From positions 7,812,001 to 7,876,000 of the forward strand of contig JAWNGF010000001.1 in assembly GCA_037039685.1 (NCBI GenBank): 64,000 nucleotides of DNA, read 5' to 3'. Source of the stretch: Ceratobasidium sp. AG-K (Eukaryota > Basidiomycota > Agaricomycetes > Cantharellales > Ceratobasidiaceae). How positions within the stretch are numbered: the first letter of the stretch is position 1; each line of letters opens with the position of its first letter. A program made the position numbers and the translations under genes. Shown here piece by piece: positions 22,217 to 33,124 of this stretch. The notes beneath the pieces are model-generated. The model was not told the origin of the DNA, did not search any database, and worked only from the letters and a program-made list of their open reading frames with translations.

Positions 22217-24118
22217 ACCTGCTGCGCTGCTGGCAGGCCTAGCCTTTTTCTGGTTTGTTTTACGTGCGAAACGAGCACCTGTCCGCCGCAGTATTGCAGT
22301 GGTAGTGCTCGGGGATGTGGGAAGGAGTCCTCGTATGATGTATCATGCACAAAGCTTAGCCGAGAATCAGTTCAATACGTATTTGGTTGGATACTCTGGT
22401 ATGTTTCGTCGGCAAACCTAACCTGTACTTACGTTGCTCTAGGTTCTACTTTGATCAAGGCTCTACGAGAGCTACCCAACTTGACAATGTTGTCCCTCAC
22501 ACCTCCGCCAAAGTTCATTGGTTCCCTACCTCGCCAGTTTTTTGTACTCGCGGCCCCGCTCAAACTCGCTATCCAGGCGCTCTCCCTTCTTTGGACACTC
22601 TTGATTAGCATACCTACACCCGAATATATTCTTGTCCAGGTGGGAATTGCCTCCTCGGGACCGGACTCTACTGACGGTGCATGTAGAATCCTCCTTCCAT
22701 CCCTACTCTTATTCTAGTCCAGCTTGTATGCTGGCTCTGCGGCTGTAAACTGGTCATCGACTGGCACAACCTGGGATATAGTATACTTGCCTTGCGACTT
22801 GGTCAAAACCATATCCTGGTGAAGCTTGCCAAAATGTGAGCCCTGTTTGAATTACGAAATGTCTCTTACATGGGTTATAGCTTTGAGCGTACTTTCGGAA
22901 AACGCGCACACTTGCACCTGTTTGTCACAGACGCAATGAAGCAGAAACTAGTGCAGGAATGGAATCTCGAGTGAGTTTTTCCAGGTATGAATCGATCGCT
23001 TGTCTCATACTTTCAGGGGCGAAACCGTGACGCTGCACGACCGACCCCCGTCACATTTCAGACGCTCCAACCCCGGTGAAACCCACGACGTGAGTTGTTG
23101 TCTGAAACTAGACGTGCACGAATCACATCAGATCTAGCTATTCCGTAGACTCCAACCCTCTTTTCCTGCCTCTGTTCAGGCCTTTTTGCCAGACTCTCAA
23201 CCCCCAGGTACCTCTTTTACAAAACTGGTCTCTTCGGCCTCGGTTATTTCAGGATTTGATCCCGTGTTTCCGGTCTCGTCTGGCATAATGCTGCGTGAAG
23301 ACCGTCCAGCAGTCATCGTCAGTAGTACTTCCTGGACACCTGACGAGGACTTTTCGATATTGCTTGGGATGCTGACCAAGTATGAACAACGTGCGAAAGT
23401 GGGAGGGCTCCCCAAGTTGCTTGCCATCATCACTGGTAAAGGGCCCTTGAGGAATGCTTACATGGCCGAGATTTCCAGACGGGAAAAGTCTGAAAAATGG
23501 GAGTGGGTTCGGTGCATTAGCGCTTGGCTCGAACCAGACGACTATCCGACGCTTCTTGGCAAGTCGTTTTTGGGTTGAAACCGCACTCTCTGACTGCCTC
23601 GCAGGTTCAGCCGACCTAGGTATTTCATTGCACAGCTCGTCTTCCGGCTTGGACCTCCCTATGAAGGTGGTGGATATGTTTGGCTGCTCTCTCCCTGTAT
23701 GCGCTCTTGATTTCGAGTGGTGAGTTACTATCGAATATCCTGGTAATGGTGCTCATTTCCCCCAGTCTCGATGAGCTAGTAAAAGATGGAGTCAATGGGC
23801 TAAAGTTCAAAGATGCAGAAGAACTCACGGAGCAAGTCGTGGTAAGTAGTAAATTAATATCGGCCCCGCTCGGCTGAACAGGCGTCATAGTCATTATTGT
23901 CCCAATTCCCCGATACTAACCGGCTCGACGCCTTGCGCCAAGCGTTGAAAAAGAGGTCGCGCATATCTACACCCACTTCAATGATGGAGGATGACCATGG
24001 GCAATGGAACGATTGGACAGACAACTGGAACGCCTTTGTCAGGCCAATGTTATTGCATGGTGTCGATCACACGGCGCGCCACAGTTCAGATAAACGAACA
24101 GGTTCACAGCGCAAATAA
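22197..24118 (+). CDS. ALG1: ALG1 chitobiosyldiphosphodolichol beta-1,4-mannosyltransferase
   Basis: The N-terminus has a membrane anchor ([14 protein letters not shown]) followed by basic residues, then [23 protein letters not shown], the signature start of Alg1. Continuing exons give [143 protein letters not shown] and [17 protein letters not shown], then [15 protein letters not shown]. The enzyme adds the first mannose to GlcNAc2-PP-dolichol on the cytosolic face of the ER. A late intron leads to a Ser-rich/acidic tail ending GSQRK at 24118. Eight or so introns. The 3' end is 43 bp from the convergent SBDS gene. Confidence 0.93.
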
Positions 24119-24161
24119 CTCTATGTATTGGTTTAGTAATTTAGTGGCATCCACTCGCCGA

Positions 24162-25201
24162 CTATGCGGTGGCCGCAAAGCTGAGTGTTTCAACGCGGCC
24201 GGATCCTTTCAGTTCCTTGTCCGATTGAATCAGCTCCGTCAAAACTCGGAATTGGCCAGGGTCAATAAGCATTATCTGCCAGCAGAAGTGAGCTCAGAAG
24301 ATTTGCGTAGAGGGCGTACGTACCACTTCCCACTCCTCACCCCAATCCTCGTCCTCCACCTTGTCAGCTCCTTGTATAACCTGCTCCTTTAGTCTCTTTC
24401 CATCCTTGGCCGGCATGGTTATCCTAACACGCATTCGTGCTCTTTGGATCGGGAGTGTCGAGTTACTTTGCAGGTGTTTGATGCATTCAAGAACCTATCA
24501 CAGATCAGGCCTTGCGAGCTTTATTGTCCTAGGCGAGGCTCACCTGTGCCTTTGCATTCTTCCCCGTCTTGATGCTAAACCCGGCCTCCGTCATCGCTTT
24601 CTCAATAATACCAACTGGATAGGGCTTTTGTGTCGCCGGGTCGACACATTTCTCCGCCACTTGAGTTGCAATCTCCTTCCACAGCTGTGAAGACTCGTGC
24701 GCACGCTCCTTGTCGCCCACTTGAAGTTCTCCTTTTTTTAGAATCTAGCTCAAAATATGGGTACACGAGGTTAATAATGCGTCATAACCAACGTACCTCC
24801 TTGACAATCTCCGAGACATCCGTCTTTCCAAACGCCTTCTGGAGTTCGTCAGAGTTGCATGCTTGTCCTTTCGAGACATTCGAAAACACATTGTTGATTT
24901 GTAGAACTTCGTCCAGGTCGGTTTCGCTATAACATGGCATAAGTTGGGCAAATAGCATAGCCGCAACACTCACACTCCGTTCCTCCATTCCTGTACTTTG
25001 TTCTTGTAGCATGCGATCTATCCACAACGTTTAATAGATACTCAATACGCATTTACTCGTGGCTTACCTCGAATCTCTTCCCTCCCTTCTTTAATCGCAC
25101 GACGGACACGTTCGTTAACCTGTGACAATGTCAAGACTAGAAGGCCCACCCGATAGCGGCTCAACTTACTTGATCTGATTAGCGGGTTGGTTCACTCTCA
25201 T
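24162..25201 (-). CDS. SDO1: SBDS/Sdo1 ribosome maturation factor
   Basis: Starts MRVNQPANQIK at 25201. Exons then encode LTNVSVVRLKKGGKRFE and IACYKNKVQEWRNG, matching the SBDS N-terminal domain. Next come TDLDEVLQINNVFSNVSKG, ELQKAFGKTDVSEIVKE, ILKKGELQVGDKERAHES, EIATQVAEKCVDPATQKPYP, IIEKAMTEAGFSIKTGKNAK, a short LQSNSTLPIQRARMRVRIT segment, and a C-terminal ferredoxin-like domain ending VETLSFAATA. With the GTPase Efl1, Sdo1 releases eIF6/Tif6 from pre-60S ribosomes in the cytoplasm. Length and domain order are as in yeast. Convergent with ALG1. Confidence 0.95.
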
Positions 25202-25364
25202 TTTGAATCTAGTATGACGTGGTGGTGAGGTGAGAGAACGAGTGACTTTTTATAAGCTCCGATACACGCGCGCGCTTACGATCGGCTCCGAAACATGACT
25301 TGAATGCTTTACAACGCGAACAGAGCACCAAGTAGATACATAGATGGTATATGAAAATACATAA

Positions 25365-27548
25365 TTAAAACTTTATAAAACTTGTGTCCAGACCGAAACT
25401 CAAGTCCCAAATACATATTTTCTACAAGCAATAAAAGTTAGCTCGGTACATGCGCCTATAGATGTAAACTCACCTGATCCTCACCGCACGAAACAATCTA
25501 TGGTATCCGAGTCAGAATAAAACAGTACCCGCGCGGTTAACTCGACTCACCTTTGTGCTATCAAATACAACGCCAAACACGCGGCCGGTATGTCCACCCG
25601 TCAAATCACCGAGCAATGCACCAGTTTGGCGGTCCCAGACCTTGATCGTCTCATCGTAACTACCGCTAACCACAAAGTCATGATTCATAGCCACTGTTCG
25701 AACCAGGTCCCCGTGCCCGACACGATGTTTCCCAATGGTTCCTAGCCCATTACAAGATTGGCAGACTTGGGATGATGCTAGGCCTGTATTGGGAGGCAAA
25801 GGGACACGGGTAGGGACGACAGGAGAGGTAGAACCTAGACCAGATGTCAAAGACGCTGGAAGGTTGTCAGGAAGTTCGGGTGGTATCGTGTGTGTTGTTT
25901 CGCAGCAAGTGGACCACCCTTCGCGGGTCTGTAGGTTGAATACTCGTACGTGCTTGTCGGATGAACCAGATACAATGTACGGGGGATAAAAGTCGATGGA
26001 AGCGATTCTGTTGTGACAATTAATCTCCAAAAAGTATACTTCACTGGTGATACTCACCCTCTTGAATGCCATCCCTCGAGCGAGGCGACGATCTTGCCCG
26101 TCCCAGTCTCCCATATTCTAATACTCCGATCACCAGAAGCAGAAACTACATATAGACCATCTGGTGACAGCGAGAGGGCGTTGACCGCCGCTCGGTGGGA
26201 CATCAAAGTGTGGACCAACTTGAGATCAGGTAGCGAATAAATGCGCAGATGACGGTCTAGTTCGAGTTAGTACAATTGGCAGCTTCGAAAACGAGTAACG
26301 AACCTTTTCCGCATGCAACAACAGTCTTTGAGCTAGCTCGCACACAGAGAACACTGTCCTCGGTATCCCGGCGGGTTTTGTGCACAGAACCAGTGATCAA
26401 GTTCCAAACCACCAGCTGGCCGTCGGAGCCCCCAGTGACCATCCACTCGCCTGAAACAGCCAAGTTCAGCACACTCCCAAAATGGGCACCTTTGAAACAT
26501 CGAGCGGGACGACGGGTACACAGGTCCCACTCTAATATTGTGCAGTCTCGGGAACCGGTGAGGAGGTACTGCTGCCTGGTAATGGGGTGCGTATACAAGG
26601 CAAGGCAGTATATTGTCGATGTATGGCCCTGGGGAACGAAGGTCGGGATTCTTGGAGTTTCTCGGAGGGGCAATACCGTCATGCGAAACGAGGCGTTTCT
26701 CATCCGGGCATTGAGCAACATGTGTGTTTGATGTAAAAGTTTGTAGTTGGCATGGAGCACGGTGGGGAGATTGCCGGAACCGGGGAGAATCCGACTGTGC
26801 AGTAAAGTCCGCGGCTTTTCGAGTCTTGACAGCGCTAGGCCGATCTGTTGCACTGGCGACGGTCTATGGTGCAATGGTGGGATAACCAGAGACGGACCAT
26901 CCGCGAGCATCGACACAAAGCCGGAATCGTGCGGTTTGTTTCGTTGTGCGCTGGATGATGGCCCGGCCACGGTGGTGTCCGACGAATATCCTGACTCTTC
27001 CTCGCCAACACCTTCGTCGACATCCATCGAGTCTTGTTGGCGACCGAGTTGCGGCATTGTCGAAAGATCTCTTCTAGGTGTTTTCCACTCCCAGCCACGA
27101 GCATGGCATAACCGCTTCCAGAGCTCCTGGTCATTGGCTAGCAACTGCCATTTTTTGCTCACAAGAGCGCAAGTGAGAAGAGTCGTGTGGGGCAAGTGAG
27201 ACAGGATGACGAGGGAGATCTCAGGGGGGAGAGTCTACAGGGACGTAGTTAGCTCCTTAAGGTCGAGAATTCAAAGGTCGACTTACCCCAACGACGTCCA
27301 CCTTTAACTTGGGTGCCAGGTTTCGGTGAAATTCTGCGAGTTGGGTTCTCGGCAGACTCATGAGTAGTTGATAGGCAAGCTCTATAACAAGCCTTTTAAG
27401 CGTATGCAAGCCACTTTGGACACCAAGCCTCACCTTGGCGTTGAGCATCGCTCAGTTCTTTCATCCAGTGTCCATCGACCCTAAAGGGAGAGGGTGGAGG
27501 GGTGTGCTCCAGACCATCTTCGTCGGTAAAACCTTCGTCAGATATCAT
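25365..27548 (-). CDS. F-box/WD40-repeat protein, putative SCF ubiquitin-ligase substrate receptor
   Basis: Starts MISDEGFTDEDGLEHTPPP at 27548. After two introns the F-box appears: LPPEISLVILSHLPHTTLLT followed by CALVSKKWQLLANDQELWKRL. A linker (acidic, Ser-rich) is followed by FVPQGHTSTIYCLALY and six to seven WD repeats: LLTGSRDCTILEWDL, FGSVLNLAVSGEWMVTGGSD, LVVWNLITG, MSHRAAVNALSLSPDG, SASGDRSIRIWE, IVSGSSDKHVRVFNL, FVVSGSYDETIKVWDRQTG and a last exon KICIWDL. Cdc4/Met30/Pop1-type proteins choose phosphorylated substrates for SCF ligases. The particular substrate cannot be told from sequence. Both N-terminal and C-terminal ends lie on short exons, and the stop is at 25365. A CACGTGAC site lies 254 bp upstream. 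Confidence 0.88.
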
Positions 27549-27801
27549 CCTGAATAGAATTGTGTTGCTAAAAAAGACAGAAATAGGTCGAAAAGTCGAA
27601 AAGACAATGGGGTGAACGAGGGGCTTTGTAGAGTTGGCTCGTGTTGTCAATCAATCGGATAGGGGCAGATGTCAAGCAAAGAACATGAGGCAGCGTCCGT
27701 ATAGCAGAGCAAGTCACTGACGCCTGCGCCGCTGCAGATTATGTACCGCCCGATTCGGTGGCCTGGGCCAACTATAAGAGATCGGCCCACCCGTGTCGTA
27801 G

Positions 27802-27811
27802 CCCACGTGAC
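27802..27811. promoter_or_regulatory. CCCACGTGAC E-box site upstream of the F-box/WD40 gene
   Basis: CACGTG core within the ~400 bp spacer (27549-27951) between the F-box/WD40 start and the VAM7 stop. No other feature is seen in that spacer apart from an A-run near 27868. Confidence 0.35.
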
Positions 27812-27951
27812 TTGATCGTCATGGGTTCGATTAAGACATTCATACTATATACATGCAGTTGCACATAAAAAAAACTATCACAACATGAAATCCGTGTTCC
27901 TTCATTATCACATCTCATCACGTTCTTGCCACTGTGAGCCTCGCCACATGT

Positions 27952-29025
27952 TTAATCGAGACGATTCATCTGCTTCCTAGCATTAGTGAGCTTGGTCCCT
28001 GTCGAATCCAAATCGTTCGAAAGTTGGTCTAGCATCTCGACCTGTTGGGAGATTTCGGCGCCGATGGCTACTCCGATCTGGTTCTGCCGCCGGAGAATTG
28101 CCGACAGCTGAGAGAGCTGCTCATCTTGCTGCTCCATCTGGGTTGATTGGAGCTGCATTAGGCCTTGCGAGTCGAGCGGGCGAGTTTGAGCGGTTTCCTG
28201 AGGAGGTCGCTGCCCAAACACCCGACCAAACGGCTTGTGTGCAGGGGCAGCCTCACTAAGCAACTGCTCTCGATCCGCCGCAGAAGGAAGCACACGTTCG
28301 GTTCCCCGCGAAGTCTGCCGAGCAGCGACGACCATCTTGCCGAGCTTCTCGCAATCGTCCTGGAGTCGTGCGACCATGTCGTTGCGTCGTTGGAGCTCGC
28401 CTTGACTCATCCCACCCATCGCGAGTTCGGCTAGGCCTTTGGCCAGAACGCCAACTCGGAGGACAAGAGCCGAGAGCTTCCGCTTTGCGCTGACACCAGC
28501 CGTGTGTGCACCTTGGACGTCGTTCCGATCTGATAATGCGTCCCGCTTGTTGAGATCGGCACGAATGTCCCGCGCCATCGTCAGGAGATCTGCCTGCTCA
28601 TCCAGCCAGCTTGATGTCGTAAATTGTGATGCGTTGCTATCCCCCGCGCTCGAGGTGTTTGCGCGAGGGGCGCCCAAGAATTCTCGGAACGAAAGGTTGT
28701 CTCGCCACTTGGGGTCTTTGGCCGAGACAATGGCACGAAGGTAGGTCTCGAGCCCGCTTCGCCTTTCTTCAAGGAGCTTCTCGTCATTAAGAGTTCGGCG
28801 GAAGGAGAAAGAGACTTGGAATGCGTGTTTAGGTGGAAGTGGAGCGGGTGGCGCCTCGCCAGTGGCTTTGTTAAGTTCGACGTCCAGGTCGACAAACTCC
28901 GAGTACCGCTTCCAGACTTGCCATGAGCGCACCGGACCTTGGACCTCGATTCGGTAAACGGTATGTGGCTTGGGCTCGGGCCGAGTCTCGTGCGAGCGAA
29001 TGTGAACAGATTGGATTATGGCCAT
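27952..29025 (-). CDS. VAM7: Vam7-type Qc-SNARE with PX domain
   Basis: Single exon of 357 codons. The first in-frame ATG is 29025 (MAIIQSVHIRSHETRPEPK). The N-terminal PX domain shows VYRIEVQGPVRSWQVWKRYS and the phosphoinositide-binding RYSEF-type motif, then PPAPLPPKHAF and ERRSGLETYLRAIV. A middle helical region is followed by a C-terminal SNARE motif (MEQQDEQLSQLSAILRRQNQ, then IGAEISQQVEMLDQLSNDLD) with the central Gln. There is no transmembrane anchor, as in Vam7, which is held on the vacuole by PX-PI3P and HOPS. It drives homotypic vacuole fusion. The absence of introns is notable among its intron-rich neighbours. Confidence 0.94.
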   Translation of the reverse strand: MAIIQSVHIRSHETRPEPKPHTVYRIEVQGPVRSWQVWKRYSEFVDLDVELNKATGEAPPAPLPPKHAFQVSFSFRRTLNDEKLLEERRSGLETYLRAIVSAKDPKWRDNLSFREFLGAPRANTSSAGDSNASQFTTSSWLDEQADLLTMARDIRADLNKRDALSDRNDVQGAHTAGVSAKRKLSALVLRVGVLAKGLAELAMGGMSQGELQRRNDMVARLQDDCEKLGKMVVAARQTSRGTERVLPSAADREQLLSEAAPAHKPFGRVFGQRPPQETAQTRPLDSQGLMQLQSTQMEQQDEQLSQLSAILRRQNQIGVAIGAEISQQVEMLDQLSNDLDSTGTKLTNARKQMNRLD

Positions 29026-29535
29026 TATTGTGACGTACCTGAAAGGAACGATTGAGCTGCAAACTCTCAAGAGAGATGGCTATAAATGACTGCACTTACG
29101 TCAATGATATAGTTGGTTAGGGCAGTCAATTATTGTGGCTCAGTGGTTGGCCCGGTATCACCAGATTTCAGTCGTTAAATCCAAGCAGTCGTGATTCAAA
29201 GTCTTGGTACAAGCCTCCGTCAAGTATACGCTGCGGAGAGTGTGGCAGGATGTCAAAAAGCCGCTGGTCAGGTTTGACCCTGGAGGTGGTGAGGCGAACT
29301 AGTCATAATAAAGTTGGATAACGTCGTTGTTGCCACTTGTTTGCTGATCACTGTCGAGCATAAGCGCCCAGTCTGGGGTTCAATGAATGACGCCAACGGA
29401 GTGCATGTAATAGTAGTGTTCCGGTTTTGCAAACGATCTTATAACTTGTATCACTTCACGATAAGTGTGATGTCATAAGGGTACCCTGGACGCCATATTT
29501 TACTATATAGTACTACCAGGGCTTTCGGCCGACGC
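29026..29535. other. Spacer between VAM7 and the rhodanese gene
   Basis: About 510 bp. No gene recognised. A TGGCTCAGTGG stretch at 29136-29146 resembles a tRNA A-box but no cloverleaf follows. Confidence 0.4.
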
Positions 29536-30215
29536 TTAATTTCCCCTGTTCTCCTGCTCGTGTTTCGTCCAGTCAAGCCATGATCCAGAATAGTTCTTAA
29601 CGCTGGAGTACAGACATCGCGTTAGATTTGTTCAATCGTAGTAGGAAAGACTTACTTGGTATACCCATACTTGTGAGCAATGTCTGCCGCCGTCGCGCTA
29701 CGTTTTCCACTCCGACAATAGACAATGATCTCCTGGTTCTGCGTGGGTTTCTTAAACCCGTGTTTGTTGCTGAACTCGTGCTCGGGAGCCCTCAAAGCTT
29801 CGGCAAAGACGGAAAGAGGCAGTGGGACGGAAGATGGGATAGATCCTTGTGCGATTTCGTCATTCTCGCGTACATCTATCAAGTACGCGTCCTTCGAGTC
29901 GTTAGCTACGTACCAAGGTGCCAATGCGCACAGACTGACCTCCTTTGGCTGCTCAGTACGCGGCTTGAGTTCCTCGTAGGTGATTGTCGGAGCAGACCAG
30001 TCTGGACTAGCCGAATGCAACTTGGTAGTGCTGCTGAGTCGTTGAGCATGAAAAACTGGGGCAGCAACCGGGCGGACAGCAGGCAACATAGTGGTACGTG
30101 GGAGGGACAAACGTAGTCCTGCCACGGCTGCACGTTGGATCATCGGTCGAAACATTATTCGGATATGGCGCCTTGGTGTCGTTGCCGAGTATGCAGGGTG
30201 CATTCGGATTGCCAT
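29536..30215 (-). CDS. Mitochondrial rhodanese-domain sulfurtransferase
   Basis: A basic, hydroxylated N-terminus (MFRPMIQRAAVAGLRLSLPR ...) looks like a mitochondrial presequence. Translation could begin at ATG 30215 or at the internal ATG near 30155. The rhodanese domain follows: ITYEELKP, DAYLIDVRENDEIAQGSIP, VPLPLSVFAEAL, then the active-site loop IVYCRSGKRSATAADIAHKYGYTN. After an intron it ends VKNYSGSWLDWTKHEQEN, the usual nYxGSWxxW close. The catalytic Cys in CRSGKRS is intact. Such single-domain proteins transfer sulfane sulfur; the substrate is unknown. Divergent from the copper transporter gene, 668 bp between starts. Confidence 0.9.
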
Positions 30216-30883
30216 GACTAAGTAACTGCTGACTCAGCTTCCTGAATTGCGTGCGCGCAAATGGCTCTTTCGTGACCAATCATAGTCCCCCATATAAAGG
30301 CGCAGAAATCACTCATGGCGCCAACTCTCCCCCAGAGCTTTCGACGCTGCAGCTCCTCCGCCTCTGAACCAATTTCCGGCCCTACTGCACAGGATATCGC
30401 CCCCCTGCTCTCGAGGCCGGCGCGACCATGTATATATGCACAGTATCCACCCAATCCGTCCAGCTCATTTCAGCTGCTGTATGCTCTCCCTAGTGAATCA
30501 AAGTCAAACTAAACCCGTTTATCATCTCTGCACGTCCATGACGCCGCGCCCATCTCCTTGCCTAGTCGAGACCAGTGCAACCGTCGAAACGGTTTCTCGA
30601 GGGCGTCCATCACTTCCCATTCCTCTGCTCGGTTCGTCACACACCTTTTCCATATCGCGCTAAAGCCGCAGCCCCCTCGTACCACATGCTTTCGTGTGAA
30701 CATCCTTTATTTAGCACACGTTTCTTCGGGAATTGCGGCCCTCGACAGAGGGACAACTGATTCAGTGCGATCACTCCACGTCCTGCCAAGAGTGTCCGAG
30801 GTCCCGTCCTCAGTCTTGGAACTTAGTCGAGTTTTGTCGCTCTAAGCTCGCTTTCCCCCCGTTCCATCCCCTACCCGTCCAAT
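30216..30883. other. Divergent promoter region between rhodanese and CTR, with a small unassigned open frame
   Basis: 668 bp. The plus strand carries ATG 30315 with 65 open codons (MAPTLPQSFRRCSSSASEPI...) ending just past 30509. A possible intron (gtatgc...cctag) would extend it. I do not recognise it; it could be a small mitochondrial-type protein or chance. No canonical TTTGCTCA copper element is seen. Confidence 0.35.
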
Positions 30884-31580
30884 ATGCCCATCGTAATACA
30901 CGCGATCGCGATGCTTGCGATTTTTTCTGGATATGCGCTAGCTCAACATGTACATGGAGGGTCGGAGGACGGCTCTGGAGGCGTGGCGATGATCCCCTAC
31001 TTGCACTTTACGCCAGGGGACGCTCTCTTTTTCAAGGAATGGGTACCGAAATCATCAGGTGCTATAGGAGGTGCTTGTGTGGGCCTTTTTGTCCTGGCCA
31101 TACTTCAACGATGCATATCTGGCATGAGAGGAGTGATGGATCAACACTGGAAGCAACGGTACGTGCTGTGACCGAATGCTAATCGACCGAGCTGAGTATA
31201 CCGTAGCTCTGACGCGCTTGTCTCTGCACGATTTGTCCGTATTGGCGAGTCGAGGACTTCCTCAGACAAGGTTTCTGAAGGTGCATGCTGTGGGACGGAG
31301 GAAGCGGTGGTATCAGCTCCTACACCTCGGCCAACCCTACCACCTTTCATTTGGTCGCATGAGCTTGCTCGCGGAGGGATGCAGATGTTGCAGTCATTCT
31401 TTGGATACGCGTTGATGCTTGCCGTCATGTAAGTCAACAGCATATACTCGGTTCCCATCTGGCCGCTCATTCAATCAACCTAGGACATTCAATGCTGCGT
31501 ACATCATCGCCATACTTCTCGGCTTAGGTGTTGGAGAGGTTCTATTTGGACGATTTACGCATGGAATGGCTCATGAATGA
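30884..31580 (+). CDS. CTR-family high-affinity copper transporter
   Basis: Three exons (30884-31158, 31207-31428, 31484-31580) total 594 nt, 197 residues. A signal-like hydrophobic start (IHAIAMLAIFSGYALA) precedes a short extracellular part with HVHGGSEDGSG. TM1 is SGAIGGACVGLFVLAILQRC. A long cytosolic loop (Cys-Cys, PTPRPTLPP) follows. TM2 is QSFFGYALMLAVM with the copper-conducting MxxxM, and TM3 is AAYIIAILLGLGVGEVLFGR with the GxxxG packing motif. The chain ends FTHGMAHE. Ctr proteins form trimers that import Cu(I). Few Met-x-Met motifs are present in the ectodomain, which uses His instead. First of three co-oriented metal-uptake genes. Confidence 0.9.
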
Positions 31581-31603
31581 TAATGTTTTTCCCGTTTATT
31601 TCA

Positions 31604-31609
31604 CACGTG
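31604..31609. promoter_or_regulatory. CACGTG E-box upstream of the X325 gene
   Basis: Lies in the 372 bp between the CTR stop and the X325 start. The same spacer has TGAGCAAG at 31801-31808, one base from the reverse complement of the yeast Mac1 element TTTGCTCA, and a TATA-like GCATAAAAAG at 31858-31867. Confidence 0.3.
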
Positions 31610-31952
31610 ATGCAGAATGCAATAATTACTCGATTTTACCGACCGCCAAGTGCCTTTAGTATCCAAGACGCTCCAGCCGAAGTGTGGAGGCGTTGATATA
31701 CCTTGTGGGGACTGCACGGGTATCTCCAAGAAGGCGGTGCCAGATGTCCGACTGCCGGCAGGCACTGAGATGGGCTCCTCCGACCCAGGGAAAGTTTGTC
31801 TGAGCAAGAATCGGCCAATTTCTGCAGATAAACATGCGCCAGCAATGCCGAACGCAGGGCATAAAAAGATCGGGGGCGTGCCTCATCTCTGTGTTCCGAC
31901 CTACCCTCCCTTACGCAGCAAGTTCACGCAAACGCTCTTCACGACTTACAAG

Positions 31953-32790
31953 ATGTTGTTCAAGTTCATCTCTACGGCTGCGCTCGTTGCTGGAGTGGCT
32001 GCGCACTTTACGCTCGAATATCCTAACACCAGAGGATTTGACGAGGTGAGATCTTGAACCTTTTCAGACATTGAGGTCGCTAACTGGGGGATAGGACATC
32101 GAAAACCAATTCTGCGGTATTTTTGTTCCTTGTAAAAGTATGCTCAGGGATACTCATGCAACACTAATTAGGCGGATTCAACACTGTAGGAAGTCGTTCG
32201 CCGTTCCCTCTGGGTGCTGCAGGGATCAATATTGACGGGTGAGCCAATTTCGCGCTGTCTGTCGACTTGTTGTATATTTATTCAATGCGTACCCTTAGTA
32301 CCCACGACTCTGCCAACGTGATTGTACTCATTTCTTTCGACGCCAATCCTCAAAACATTACTCAGTTCAGCAATTCGAGCGGCGGCGCCCAGCTCACCAA
32401 CTTCATCAAGCTTGACAAGGCTGGCCAGGCGTGTCTCCCTGTGAACGTGCAATCTCTGGGACTCTCGAACGTCGCGAATGGTACCAACGCTACCATTCAG
32501 ATTCAGTATGATGGTGGAGATGGCAATTGTATGTCTTGCTCAATGTTGCAAGCTATTTATGCGGAAAGCTGAAACTGTTTGTAGTGTACCAATGCGCGGA
32601 TGTGACGCTTCGAAGCGATGTTACTGTGCCTTCCAACGTGACTTGTGCGGCTAGCGCGACTGCTACTACTACGGGTACCTCCCCATCCGCGACTTCGACT
32701 TCGACGTCTGGCTCGAATGGCGCATTGGAGATGCAAGCTGGGTTAGGGCTAGCACTTGGAGCTGCCGGCCTTTTGGCAATGGTCATTTGA
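31953..32790 (+). CDS. BIM1/X325-family (LPMO-like) copper-binding protein, secreted and probably GPI-anchored
   Basis: Five exons (31953-32045, 32095-32116, 32172-32238, 32299-32528, 32585-32790) total 618 nt, 205 residues. The signal peptide MLFKFISTAALVAGVAA is cleaved just before HFTLEYPNTRGFDED, so histidine becomes residue 1 and can form a histidine brace. Then come CGGFNTVGSRSPFPLGAAG and THDSANVIVLISFDANP, which holds the likely second Cu-ligand His. Four Cys (QFC, QAC, YQC, VTC) can form two disulfides. A Thr/Ser-rich stalk and a hydrophobic end (GLGLALGAAGLLAMVI) fit a GPI signal. The X325 family binds Cu(II) but does not cleave polysaccharides. In Cryptococcus, Bim1/Cbi1 works with Ctr1 to import copper (family knowledge). 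Confidence 0.92.
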
Positions 32791-32979
32791 TAGGTTATCA
32801 TGATTAATCTTGTTACGAGACTGAAATATGTATCAACCGGTACTTTTACGACTTGAGAGTTTGCAGCAGTGAGAGCCAAATTATTCCAATTTCCGTTTTC
32901 GGCCAACCGAGGGACTAGCGCCGTGCGGACCCCAGGTACCTCCCCAGCACTCAAGCTGATATCCACCCTCATCATGGGG

Positions 32980-32986
32980 TATAATA
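32980..32986 (+). promoter_or_regulatory. TATA-like element upstream of the metalloreductase
   Basis: TATAATA about 140 bp before the reductase ATG in the 334 bp spacer after the X325 gene. Confidence 0.3.
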
Positions 32987-33124
32987 GACCGAGGGGCCGA
33001 AAGGCTATAGTCGGTTCCCCTCCCTTCCCTTTGCAACTTGGGTCGCCTGTAAGGTGGTAGCGTTGGATCCGGCCTTATCCTGTTCACGTATAAACCACCT
33101 GCGCATCGAACCTGGTGCAGAATC

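Noticed and set aside
29100..29330. tRNA or tRNA-derived element suggested by TGGCTCAGTGG
   Set aside because: The A-box match is followed by only a weak B-box-like GATTCAAAG; acceptor and T stems do not pair.
30315..30512. 65-codon plus-strand frame (MAPTLPQSFRRCSSSASEPI...)
   Set aside because: Coding-like composition, but no family recognised and the proposed intron is not unique; left as an unassigned note, not a gene.
31801..31808. TGAGCAAG as a copper-responsive Mac1-type site
   Set aside because: Differs by one base from the yeast element, occurs once, and basidiomycete copper factors use different sites; kept only as a hint under the X325 promoter.
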